Position numbers and translations under genes: made by a program
The notes under the pieces: model-generated
The model's database searches: none
What the model saw: the letters and a program-made list of their open reading frames with translations, nothing else
What the model was told of the DNA's origin: nothing
NCBI GenBank assembly: GCA_030613835.1
Contig: JAUWLH010000113.1
Coordinates: forward strand, 1-5,541
DNA length: 5,541 nt
Direction of reading: 5' to 3'
From: Candidatus Bathyarchaeota archaeon
GTDB lineage: Archaea; Thermoproteota; Bathyarchaeia; TCS64
Shown: positions 1-5,212 of the stretch, one piece after another
How positions within the stretch are numbered: position 1 is the first letter of the stretch
How the letters are laid out: every line of letters starts with the position of its first letter

Positions 1-580
1 GGGCAGGGACTGTGACTTTTTCCCCGCCCTCGATGATGCTGACGTCTCGAACGTACTCGTCTACAAGCCCATCCGCGGACCACGTGATAGTGTAGCCAAG
101 GGGTGGCACCGGTTTCTCGGGGATCCCGCCCACCATGAAATGAGCTGTCTTAACGGTGTCCAGCCTGGACGCGGCGTATCCTACGAGGATATTGGATAGG
201 CCCGGGGCTACTCCGCAATCTGGGACAACCATTACCCCCTTCTCCTTGGCCGCGGCGTCCAGCGTCAGTGGGTCCTCAACCGTGTATGATATATCCACCA
301 TGTTGGCCCCTGCCTCTATCGCGGCCTTGATGGACATGTACCCGTAGTCGCCCGGGAGGGCCCCGAGGACCATATCGTACCCGCGGATCTTCTCCACGAG
401 GTCCTCGTAATCAGTGGTGTCGATGGTGACCCAGTCCGCGCCTGGGATAGCCGATGCGGCGCTTTTTGCCCTCCCCTCATCGATATCGGCCATGGTCACC
501 CTCGCGCCTTGCACGCTCGACGCGAACTCCCTGGCCATTATTGACCCAATCTTCCCGCTACCTAGAACAATTACCTTCAC
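1..580 (-). CDS. Saccharopine dehydrogenase/lysine dehydrogenase-like oxidoreductase, N-terminal half (cut by window edge)
   Basis: Reading leftwards from the GTG at 580-578, 193 codons stay open to the window edge, so the C-terminal half is missing (family members are usually about 380-400 residues). The protein opens with a Rossmann dinucleotide-binding motif (KVIVLGSGKIGS, residues 2-13) and has an Asp at the end of the second strand (MADID). A stretch reading VPDCGVAPGLSN near residue 125 and GGIPEKPVPPLGY near residue 150 are typical of the saccharopine dehydrogenase-like family, which includes saccharopine reductase, L-lysine 6-dehydrogenase and carboxynorspermidine dehydrogenase. Such enzymes are cytoplasmic and oxidise or form C-N bonds on amino acids using NAD(P). 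The GTG is chosen because the Rossmann strand begins right after it and an in-frame TGA lies two codons upstream. There is no Shine-Dalgarno sequence. It probably shares a transcript with the pentein enzyme 61 bases upstream. Family is firm; substrate is unknown. Confidence 0.86.
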   Translation of the reverse strand, partial: MKVIVLGSGKIGSIMAREFASSVQGARVTMADIDEGRAKSAASAIPGADWVTIDTTDYEDLVEKIRGYDMVLGALPGDYGYMSIKAAIEAGANMVDISYTVEDPLTLDAAAKEKGVMVVPDCGVAPGLSNILVGYAASRLDTVKTAHFMVGGIPEKPVPPLGYTITWSADGLVDEYVRDVSIIEGGEKVTVPA

Positions 581-583
581 TGT

Positions 584-612
584 GGCTCACAGATAAAATA
601 ATGGAGTGAGCC
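584..612. repeat. Perfect 7-bp inverted repeat upstream of the dehydrogenase gene
   Basis: GGCTCAC at 584-590 is the exact reverse complement of GTGAGCC at 606-612, with a 15-base AT-rich spacer (591-605). The arm centres are 22 bp apart, about two helical turns. On the minus-strand transcript it would fold into a 7-bp stem with a U-rich 15-base loop ending 3 bases before the GTG start at 580. It could be an operator, an RNA hairpin affecting translation or termination after the upstream gene, or chance. The repeat is seen directly; its role is inference. Confidence 0.45.
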
Positions 613-641
613 CCTTTTCATATTTTCCAAAGGAAGGATGG

Positions 642-1721
642 TTAATCCTTTGGCTCGGGGTCCCTCCTGAGGGAACCTGCCGCGCAGTGGATGGACCCGC
701 TGTTCATTGGCCACACCAGCGTGGGGATTTCGACCTCGATCACATCGACTCCGATGCTCTCAAGCCATTTAGTCGCCTTGGGCTCACCCGCTGGGACGAG
801 GATCTTCATGGGCTCAAGTACCACACCGGTCTCGGGGCCAACTGGCGTACCTTGGTCTATCCTGCAGATATCATCAGGGGGGACGTGGAACTTCCAGTCC
901 ATCTCTGATTTCAACCATTGCAGTAGGAATGGGTCAAGCCATTTTGGATTAGCCACCGATGTGTGCCTATCCACCATACAGTAGTGGGTCAGCTGGGGTC
1001 TAGATCCCCATCCAGATAGGACCCTGACATCCACCTCGGGGTCCTGTGCCTTGACTATGCTCTTGAACTGCTCCAGTCCCCGGTCGTTTGCCCTCCAGAC
1101 CTTTGGGTCACTTGTGTTTTCCCTTGGATAGTGAACTGTGACCAGGACATGTTTCTCGTCGTGCCAGCCGATGTTCCCGCCCTCTGCCATGCCATTACCT
1201 GTGATCATCCCCACCACGGGGCATCCTATCTCGGCAAGGGTCTGGAACGTGGGCACCTCCTCGCCCTTCCTGATGTAATCGTACATCCTCAGGATAACCT
1301 GACCGTACACCGCGGGGTGGCACACATCATCGGTGTATATGCTCTTGACCTGGTAAGGCGGGTCATACGGGTCAGGCTTCCTCTCGACCACTTCGACGCC
1401 CTCGTCCCTGTACGCCTTCGCCAGAGTCTCATGGTCCTGGTTGAGCCTCGTGAGGTCCTTTGGCTTCCAGCTCATCCTCCATGCCCCCAGGTCGCTGCTA
1501 TGGGGAGGCCAGGGCGTGGGGGTCCCGATGCTCAGGAACTCCTTTCCCGGCCTGTGGAGGAGAACAGTCCTCAGCTTGCCTATGGAGGTGTTGGCCTTCC
1601 ATTTCTTGCCCCAGAACTTAGGCATCTCGGCCTCGAACTCTGTGAGCTCCTGTGGGTGGTACTTCATGTACTGCTCGTGGAGGTCTAGCCCCGTGTTTTT
1701 CTTGAACTGGTCTTCGCTCAT
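642..1721 (-). CDS. Pentein-fold guanidine-modifying enzyme (arginine deiminase/amidinotransferase-like)
   Basis: This complete 359-residue cytoplasmic protein belongs by motif to the superfamily of arginine deiminases, dimethylargininases, agmatine deiminases and glycine amidinotransferases, which act on guanidino groups through a Cys-thiouronium intermediate. Visible landmarks in order are LLHRPGKEF (54-62), an acidic pair at D131-D132 in the usual substrate-Asp region, AEGGNI with E180 as the likely acidic catalytic residue, LTHYCMVD with H246 as the catalytic His, and NSGSIHCAAGSLRRD near the C-terminus with nucleophile C346. The triad looks intact. The length fits amidinotransferases or agmatine deiminases better than dimethylargininases (about 255 residues). 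I cannot tell hydrolase from transferase. The ATG at 1721-1719 lacks a Shine-Dalgarno sequence, but a box A at 1758-1751 predicts a start of transcription only a few bases upstream. A dehydrogenase gene follows on the same strand, suggesting a shared amino-acid pathway. Confidence 0.85.
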   Translation of the reverse strand: MSEDQFKKNTGLDLHEQYMKYHPQELTEFEAEMPKFWGKKWKANTSIGKLRTVLLHRPGKEFLSIGTPTPWPPHSSDLGAWRMSWKPKDLTRLNQDHETLAKAYRDEGVEVVERKPDPYDPPYQVKSIYTDDVCHPAVYGQVILRMYDYIRKGEEVPTFQTLAEIGCPVVGMITGNGMAEGGNIGWHDEKHVLVTVHYPRENTSDPKVWRANDRGLEQFKSIVKAQDPEVDVRVLSGWGSRPQLTHYCMVDRHTSVANPKWLDPFLLQWLKSEMDWKFHVPPDDICRIDQGTPVGPETGVVLEPMKILVPAGEPKATKWLESIGVDVIEVEIPTLVWPMNSGSIHCAAGSLRRDPEPKD

Positions 1722-1750
1722 AAAATCAATGAAAGAGATGCGGGATAGGA

Positions 1751-1758
1751 TAATAAAA
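1751..1758 (-). promoter_or_regulatory. Box A (TATA) promoter for the pentein enzyme gene
   Basis: Read on the minus strand this is TTTTATTA, a good archaeal TATA-box match. Its centre is about 34 bases before the ATG at 1721, so transcription starting about 26 bases downstream would give a leader of about 8 bases. That fits the absence of a Shine-Dalgarno sequence. Position and sequence are seen; promoter use is inferred. Confidence 0.55.
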
Positions 1759-1804
1759 CTTGAGAATGTCCTGTTGCCAGGAGGCTTGATGCACCTCTCC
1801 GTAT

Positions 1805-1813
1805 CATATATAC
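1805..1813 (+). promoter_or_regulatory. Box A (TATA) promoter for the AN1/M50 protease gene
   Basis: CATATATAC is a strong archaeal TATA-like element centred about 37 bases before the ATG at 1846, predicting a start of transcription near 1835 and a leader of about 10 bases. No Shine-Dalgarno sequence precedes the gene. It faces away from the box A at 1751-1758, so the 124-base gap is a divergent promoter region. Confidence 0.55.
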
Positions 1814-1828
1814 GTCACGCCGCGTTAC
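1814..1828. promoter_or_regulatory. Candidate operator: near-palindrome between box A and predicted transcription start
   Basis: GTCACGC (1814-1820), a central C (1821) and GCGTTAC (1822-1828) form a 15-bp palindrome matching at 6 of 7 arm positions. It begins right after the box A at 1805-1813 and ends before the predicted start of transcription near 1835. A protein bound here would hinder recruitment of RNA polymerase. One such near-palindrome in a 124-base gap could arise by chance at a rate of the order of one in six, so the placement is the main support. Confidence 0.35.
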
Positions 1829-1845
1829 CAGAACCGATATCATAG

Positions 1846-2613
1846 ATGGTCAATTGCGATCACTGCGGTCAAGACGAGTACATGCCGTTCCGCTGCAGAT
1901 ACTGTGGCGGGTACTTTTGCTCCGAGCACAGGCTCCCTGAGATGCACAACTGCACCGGTTCATACCAGCACAGCAGGTCAACCATAGGTAACACCCGGTT
2001 CACACCCACGGGTTACAGTTACAACTCCACGATAAGGGCCACAAGGTACGGCCTCTTCGGACAGAACGAGCTCAGGGACCTTGGCATCGGACTGGGCGTA
2101 ATCCTGCTCGTCATGCTATCAAGCTACTGGAGGAACTTTTTCACGAACCCCGTCTTCATGCTGGGAGTCGTGCTGGTCTACGGGATGGCGTTCATACTCC
2201 ACGAGCTGGCTCACAAGTTCTCGGCGCAGATGTTTGGATACTGGGCAGAGTTCAGGATAAACAGGCAGGGATTGATGATGACGCTGTTTTCACTGATTTC
2301 TCCCTTCAAGATCATAGCGCCAGGAGCCGTGATGATAGGCAACATCGCTAGCTGGAGCCACTACGGAAAAGTGGCTATCGCGGGGCCTGCCACCAACATT
2401 GCGTTGGGACTCCTGTTCTACGTGATGAGTTTGCTCACAGGCACCCCATCATACTGGTATGCGATAGCCATTGTGGGCTTGCAGATAAATGCCAGTCTCG
2501 CGTTGTTCAACCTTATCCCCATTGGGGTCTTCGACGGGGCAAAGATTATCAGGTGGAACAAGTACGCCTGGGGGGCCGCCGTGGTAGCAGCTGGCTTCCT
2601 CTACTTACTCTAG
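1846..2613 (+). CDS. AN1-type zinc finger fused to a site-2-protease-like (M50) membrane metalloprotease
   Basis: This 255-residue protein has two parts. Residues 4-36 carry a complete AN1 zinc finger: C4, C7, C17, C20, C25, H28, H34 and C36, in the spacing C-x2-C-x9-C-x2-C-x4-C-x2-H-x5-H-x-C. After a polar linker (about 37-75) comes a multi-span membrane domain with likely helices near 78-97, 103-122, 142-165, 173-198, 203-224 and 238-255. Peptidase M50 hallmarks are intact: HELAH at 119-123 (Zn ligands H119 and H123, catalytic E120), AGPATN at 179-184, and N222-x2-P225-x4-D230-G, where D230 is the third Zn ligand. Such proteases cut substrates within the membrane. The N-terminal finger may recruit substrates or partners from the cytoplasm (inference). 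No PDZ or CBS domain is seen. The codon before the ATG is a TAG, fixing the start. Archaeal proteins of this AN1-M50 layout are known; their substrates are generally not. Confidence 0.92.
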   Translation: MVNCDHCGQDEYMPFRCRYCGGYFCSEHRLPEMHNCTGSYQHSRSTIGNTRFTPTGYSYNSTIRATRYGLFGQNELRDLGIGLGVILLVMLSSYWRNFFTNPVFMLGVVLVYGMAFILHELAHKFSAQMFGYWAEFRINRQGLMMTLFSLISPFKIIAPGAVMIGNIASWSHYGKVAIAGPATNIALGLLFYVMSLLTGTPSYWYAIAIVGLQINASLALFNLIPIGVFDGAKIIRWNKYAWGAAVVAAGFLYLL

Positions 2614-2629
2614 CCCCCAATAGTGTTCC

Positions 2630-2646
2630 TTAATTACTCGTGATTA
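2630..2646 (+). promoter_or_regulatory. Probable box A with overlapping near-palindrome upstream of prs
   Basis: TTAATTA (2630-2636) is centred about 30 bases before the ATG at 2663, which predicts a leaderless or nearly leaderless transcript and fits the missing Shine-Dalgarno sequence. Overlapping it, TAATTAC (2631-2637) and GTGATTA (2640-2646) form a near-palindrome matching at 6 of 7 arm positions around TC. That geometry would suit a repressor competing with TBP. The element lies in the 49-base gap after the protease gene; both roles are inferred. Confidence 0.4.
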
Positions 2647-2662
2647 GATACTCTGCACCGAT

Positions 2663-3550
2663 ATGATAATAAGTCCTGGCCCGGCCTCCGTCGTACTCGG
2701 GGAGGCCATAGCCAAAGAACTTGGTCTTGAGCCTCAACTTCTGAGCCACCGCATCTTCCCTGATGGGGAGACGTACATACGTTTCCCCGAGTCAGTCAAG
2801 GGCGAGGTTGTGGTGCTGGTCCAGACCACTGCCCCGAACCCAGACAGGAAGCTAATGCAGCTTCTGTTCATGGCCAGGACCGCCAAGGACCTGGGCGCGA
2901 CGAGGATAATAGCCGTGATCCCGTACCTGGCCTACGCCAGGCAGGACAAGCGGTTCCTTGAGGGGGAGGCCCTGAGCTTTGACATCGTTCTTAGCTTGCT
3001 TGAGTCAGCCGGGGTAAACGACACAGTTCTCATCGATGTTCACAACGAGACCATCCTCAATATGCTCAGAGAGGAGCACGAAATGAGGATACACAACCTG
3101 ACGGCCATTTTCTATCTGGCCGAGTACATGAAGACAAACAGCTACGAGGGGGCATACAGCCTGTCCCCGGACCTGGGAAGGTCAGAGCTGGTGGAGAAGG
3201 TCAGTGAGGTCATGGGGGGCGGCTTCGCTTTCTTCATGAAAGTACGTGACAGGTACACAGGCAAGACCACAATGAAGGTCAAGAACCTGGATTTGGAGGG
3301 GAAGGACGTCGTTATCTTCGATGATATCATCAGCAGCGGGGGCACCATGGCTAGGGCAATACAGGGCCTCAAGGACCAGGGAGTCGGAAAGGTAGCTGCT
3401 GTCTGCACCCACGCGCTGCCAGTGCCGGGGGCCAACGAGAAGATCAAGAACGCAGGAGCTGACAAGATCGTCGCAACGGACAGCGTCGAGTCAATATACG
3501 AGACGGTCTCGGTGGCCAAGTTGGTTGCAGATTTCCTAAGGACCCTCTAA
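2663..3550 (+). CDS. prs: Ribose-phosphate pyrophosphokinase (PRPP synthase), archaeal type
   Basis: It transfers pyrophosphate from ATP to ribose 5-phosphate to make PRPP, the precursor for purine, pyrimidine, histidine and tryptophan synthesis, in the cytoplasm. All family landmarks are present in the 295 residues: HRIFPDGETYIRF (29-41), PYLAYARQDKRF (87-98, ATP and flexible-loop region), DVH at 125-127 (Mg/ATP), SPDLGR (168-173), a KVRDR segment (193-197), and the PRPP-binding loop VVIFDDIISSGGT (216-228) with its D220-D221 pair. Length fits the short archaeal forms (about 285-295 residues, against about 315 for bacterial enzymes). An in-frame TAG seven codons upstream and a start directly on a beta strand support the ATG. 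The gene lies 49 bases after the protease gene and 44 bases before the next, with its own promoter-like element, so it may be transcribed alone or as part of a loose cluster. Nothing looks damaged. Confidence 0.97.
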   Translation: MIISPGPASVVLGEAIAKELGLEPQLLSHRIFPDGETYIRFPESVKGEVVVLVQTTAPNPDRKLMQLLFMARTAKDLGATRIIAVIPYLAYARQDKRFLEGEALSFDIVLSLLESAGVNDTVLIDVHNETILNMLREEHEMRIHNLTAIFYLAEYMKTNSYEGAYSLSPDLGRSELVEKVSEVMGGGFAFFMKVRDRYTGKTTMKVKNLDLEGKDVVIFDDIISSGGTMARAIQGLKDQGVGKVAAVCTHALPVPGANEKIKNAGADKIVATDSVESIYETVSVAKLVADFLRTL

Positions 3551-3594
3551 CCGATACCTATTTCCCCCACCTTTTGTCTACTGCATCTAACAAG

Positions 3595-3945
3595 ATGATA
3601 AGCAGCAAGATCAAGTTAAGGGTGCAGTCTGTTCGCAGCGTCAAGGATCCGGAGAAGAGAGAGGCATTCCAGATCGAGTTCGTGGAGGTCAGGAGCAAGC
3701 CACCCATGGTGATGATGAGCAACCCAGATGTGCCAAACGAGATCAACCAGATGGTAGTACAGGTGACAAAGAGCTTCCAAGGCATCATCCCGGGTAGCAT
3801 GGACACCACCTATGAGCAGAGGAAGTTGACACTAATACTGACAGGCGAGGAGCTTGAGAGCCTCAACATGAAGCCGTACCCGAACCAGATGTACGAACTC
3901 GTCATCAGCGACAAGAGCCTGAGCTTTAAACAGATATTAATTTAA
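3595..3945 (+). CDS. Small conserved protein, possibly arcadin-1-like
   Basis: A 116-residue soluble protein with no signal peptide or membrane segment. It starts with a short beta-rich, basic stretch (KIKLRVQSVRSV, 5-16), then an acidic strand (FQIEFVEVR, 25-33) and a proline/methionine-rich turn (36-46). A likely amphipathic helix (47-63) follows. The end reads LTLILTGEELESL (78-90), then an NQMYELVI strand (97-104) and a final hydrophobic strand. This order, above all the late LTxEE...NQxYE pattern, resembles archaeal proteins annotated as arcadin-1 domain, a family first seen next to crenactin genes in Crenarchaeota. The match is from memory and unproven. No actin gene is visible here; the neighbour is prs, 44 bases upstream. 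I chose the ATG at 3595. A TTG at 3574 would add seven residues, but a weak AT-rich element near 3553-3562 would place transcription start just before the ATG. Confidence 0.6.
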   Translation: MISSKIKLRVQSVRSVKDPEKREAFQIEFVEVRSKPPMVMMSNPDVPNEINQMVVQVTKSFQGIIPGSMDTTYEQRKLTLILTGEELESLNMKPYPNQMYELVISDKSLSFKQILI

Positions 3946-3972
3946 CATTATAAAACCTCCACGTCTGTTAAA
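3941..3972 (+). promoter_or_regulatory. Strong box A enclosed by a perfect inverted repeat, upstream of the M19 gene
   Basis: TTATAAAA at 3948-3955 is one of the best TATA matches in the window. It is flanked by TTTAACA (3941-3947) and its exact reverse complement TGTTAAA (3966-3972), with 18 bases between the arms. The left arm overlaps the stop codon of the preceding gene. A start of transcription about 25 bases past the box centre would fall at about 3976-3978, roughly 100 bases before the M19 start. A dimeric regulator on the arms would cover the box. A second, weaker TTTATA lies at 3982-3987 and would start transcription nearer 4010. The repeat is seen; the operator role is inferred. Confidence 0.5.
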
Positions 3973-3975
3973 GGT

Positions 3976-4029
3976 GTGAAGTTTATACCCGAGCCAATTG
4001 ATATCCAGAGCAGAGAATGGGCGAAGTAG
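3976..4029 (+). CDS. Possible leaderless 17-codon upstream ORF in the M19 leader
   Basis: The GTG at 3976 sits where transcription from the 3948-3955 box A would begin, so it could be translated leaderlessly. It encodes 17 residues (MKFIPEPIDIQSREWAK) and ends at TAG 4027-4029. The same frame then stays open for 16 codons to TGA 4078-4080, which overlaps the M19 start codon (GTG 4077-4079). This could be a regulatory leader peptide, a decayed short gene with one nonsense mutation (TGG to TAG would suffice), or chance. No homology is claimed. Confidence 0.22.
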   Translation: MKFIPEPIDIQSREWAK

Positions 4030-4076
4030 ATTGAGGCAAAGGAACTCCCTGTCGAGAGGTTAATCATAATAGTCTG

Positions 4077-5108
4077 GTGAGCCAATCATCGATTGTGACT
4101 GCCTTGGATTATCAATCAATTCACAAAGAGTCGACGGTAGTGGATACCCACTGTGACACATTGAAGTGTCTGTTCAACGAGTTCACCAAGCCACATGACA
4201 GCATGTGGAAATATCGTGGAGATATAGGCATAGGAAAGAGGTCAAGCCTAGGTCACCTTGATGTCCCTAGAATGATCGAGGGAGGTGTCTCATGCCAGGT
4301 ATTCGCGGTCAGCAGCGAGAGAAGCAGGACCCCGGCGTTCCCGCTTAGAACAGCTATAATGATGGTTGAAAGGTTCCACAGGGAATGCGAATCAATTCCC
4401 CAGCTCGAACCAGTAACATCCTACGAGGGGATCATTGACGCGAAGAGACGCGGGAAGGTATCGGGGATGCTGAGCATTGAAGGAGCGGATGTCATAGAGG
4501 GGCGGATAGAGATGTTCGGGGTCTTTCACCGCCTCGGGGTCAGGATGGTGGGCCTGGTGCATAGCCTCCGCAACCAGCTCGCTGACGGGGTCACGGATAG
4601 AAGGACTGGTGGAGGTCTGAGCGAGCTCGGCGTCCAAGCGGTTGAGGAACTCGATGGGCTTGGGATGATCATTGATATCAGCCACCTAAACGACGAGGGC
4701 TTCTGGGATGTCATAGAGCACACAAAGAACCCTGTGATTGCGAGTCACAGCAACGCCAGAGCCGTATGTGGGCACCCCAGGAACATGACTGACGAGATGA
4801 TTCAGGCATTGGCAGAGAACGGCGGCGTAATGGGAATGAATTTTGCGCCATCATTTGTCCACCCCGTCAAGGCTACCCTCGGGGGCGTAGTTGACCATAT
4901 CGATTACATCATCAACCTCGTTGGACCTGATCATGTGGGTCTTGGGAGCGACTTCGATGGCATCCCATATACACCAAAGGGGCTAGAGGATGTCTCAAGG
5001 ATGCCCGATATAACCCGGGAATTAGTCAAAAGGGGATACGAGAAAGAGACCATAATGAAAACCCTCGGGGGGAACCACCTGAGACTGATCCGAGAGATCG
5101 CAGGTTAG
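4077..5108 (+). CDS. Membrane dipeptidase-type metallopeptidase (peptidase family M19)
   Basis: A 343-residue TIM-barrel enzyme of the renal/membrane dipeptidase family, which hydrolyses dipeptides (some members accept D-residues) with a binuclear zinc centre. The metal ligands can be read off: H25 and D27 in VDTHCD, bridging E135 in SIEGAD, H203 in DISHL and H224 in SHSNAR. Further active-site residues are H162 in GLVHS (matching the substrate His of the human enzyme), R235 in HPRN and D292 in SDFDG. The family's closing GGNHLR (331-336) is also present. No signal peptide is visible, so despite the family name it is probably cytoplasmic, with a role in peptide turnover. The GTG at 4077 is the only usable in-frame start after a TGA at 4032-4034, and it lies about 20 codons before the first motif. 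A GAGGT at 4056-4060 is too far away to act as a normal Shine-Dalgarno sequence, so translation initiation is unexplained. Length matches the family. Confidence 0.95.
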   Translation: MSQSSIVTALDYQSIHKESTVVDTHCDTLKCLFNEFTKPHDSMWKYRGDIGIGKRSSLGHLDVPRMIEGGVSCQVFAVSSERSRTPAFPLRTAIMMVERFHRECESIPQLEPVTSYEGIIDAKRRGKVSGMLSIEGADVIEGRIEMFGVFHRLGVRMVGLVHSLRNQLADGVTDRRTGGGLSELGVQAVEELDGLGMIIDISHLNDEGFWDVIEHTKNPVIASHSNARAVCGHPRNMTDEMIQALAENGGVMGMNFAPSFVHPVKATLGGVVDHIDYIINLVGPDHVGLGSDFDGIPYTPKGLEDVSRMPDITRELVKRGYEKETIMKTLGGNHLRLIREIAG

Positions 5109-5163
5109 GGGAGTGGGTTCAAACCTTTCATACGGTGGAGACTAGTTTCCTGAATATTTCCCT

Positions 5164-5171
5164 TTTTTATA
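5164..5171 (+). promoter_or_regulatory. Box A (TATA) promoter for rnz, overlapping a T-run
   Basis: TTTTTATA is centred about 45 bases before the ATG at 5213, predicting transcription start near 5194 and a leader of about 19 bases that would just include the Shine-Dalgarno sequence. It overlaps six consecutive Ts (5163-5168), which could also end transcription of the M19 gene, since archaeal termination often needs only a T-run. The rest of the 104-base gap (5109-5212) holds nothing else I can support. Confidence 0.5.
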
Positions 5172-5200
5172 CTATACACGCGTTTATCTCTCTTAATGCG

Positions 5201-5205
5201 AGGAG
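5201..5205 (+). promoter_or_regulatory. Shine-Dalgarno sequence of rnz
   Basis: AGGAG lies 7 bases before the ATG at 5213, which fixes the start. It is the only convincing ribosome binding site among the six visible gene starts; the others seem leaderless, short-leadered or otherwise initiated. Confidence 0.7.
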
Positions 5206-5212
5206 ATAGGGC

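Noticed and set aside
1131..1688. Long open frame on the plus strand opposite the pentein gene.
   Set aside because: The minus-strand frame has intact catalytic motifs and a promoter. The plus-strand frame is a shadow of its codon bias with no recognisable motif or start signal.
1770..1781. CCTG-TTGC-CAGG inverted repeat in the divergent promoter region.
   Set aside because: Four-base arms are expected by chance in a gap of this size, and it overlaps neither box A.
3142..3519. Open frame on the minus strand inside prs.
   Set aside because: It is antisense to a fully conserved PRPP synthase reading frame and shows no start signal or family motif.
3574..3594. TTG at 3574 as an alternative start for the small arcadin-1-like gene, adding seven residues.
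   Set aside because: No Shine-Dalgarno sequence supports it, the extra residues look unstructured, and the ATG at 3595 better fits the spacing from the AT-rich element near 3553-3562.
4027..4029. TAG in the leader ORF read as pyrrolysine or another amino acid.
   Set aside because: TAG is used as an ordinary stop by the AN1/M50 and M19 genes here, and no recoding element or amber suppressor gene is visible.
5116..5125. GGTTCAAACC resembles a tRNA T-loop.
   Set aside because: It lies a few bases after the M19 stop codon. No acceptor, D or anticodon arm fits upstream, which is coding sequence, and the downstream bases do not complete an acceptor stem.
5146..5161. TTTCC repeated with an 11-base period before the rnz promoter.
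   Set aside because: Only two 5-base copies in an AT-rich gap; too short to separate from chance.
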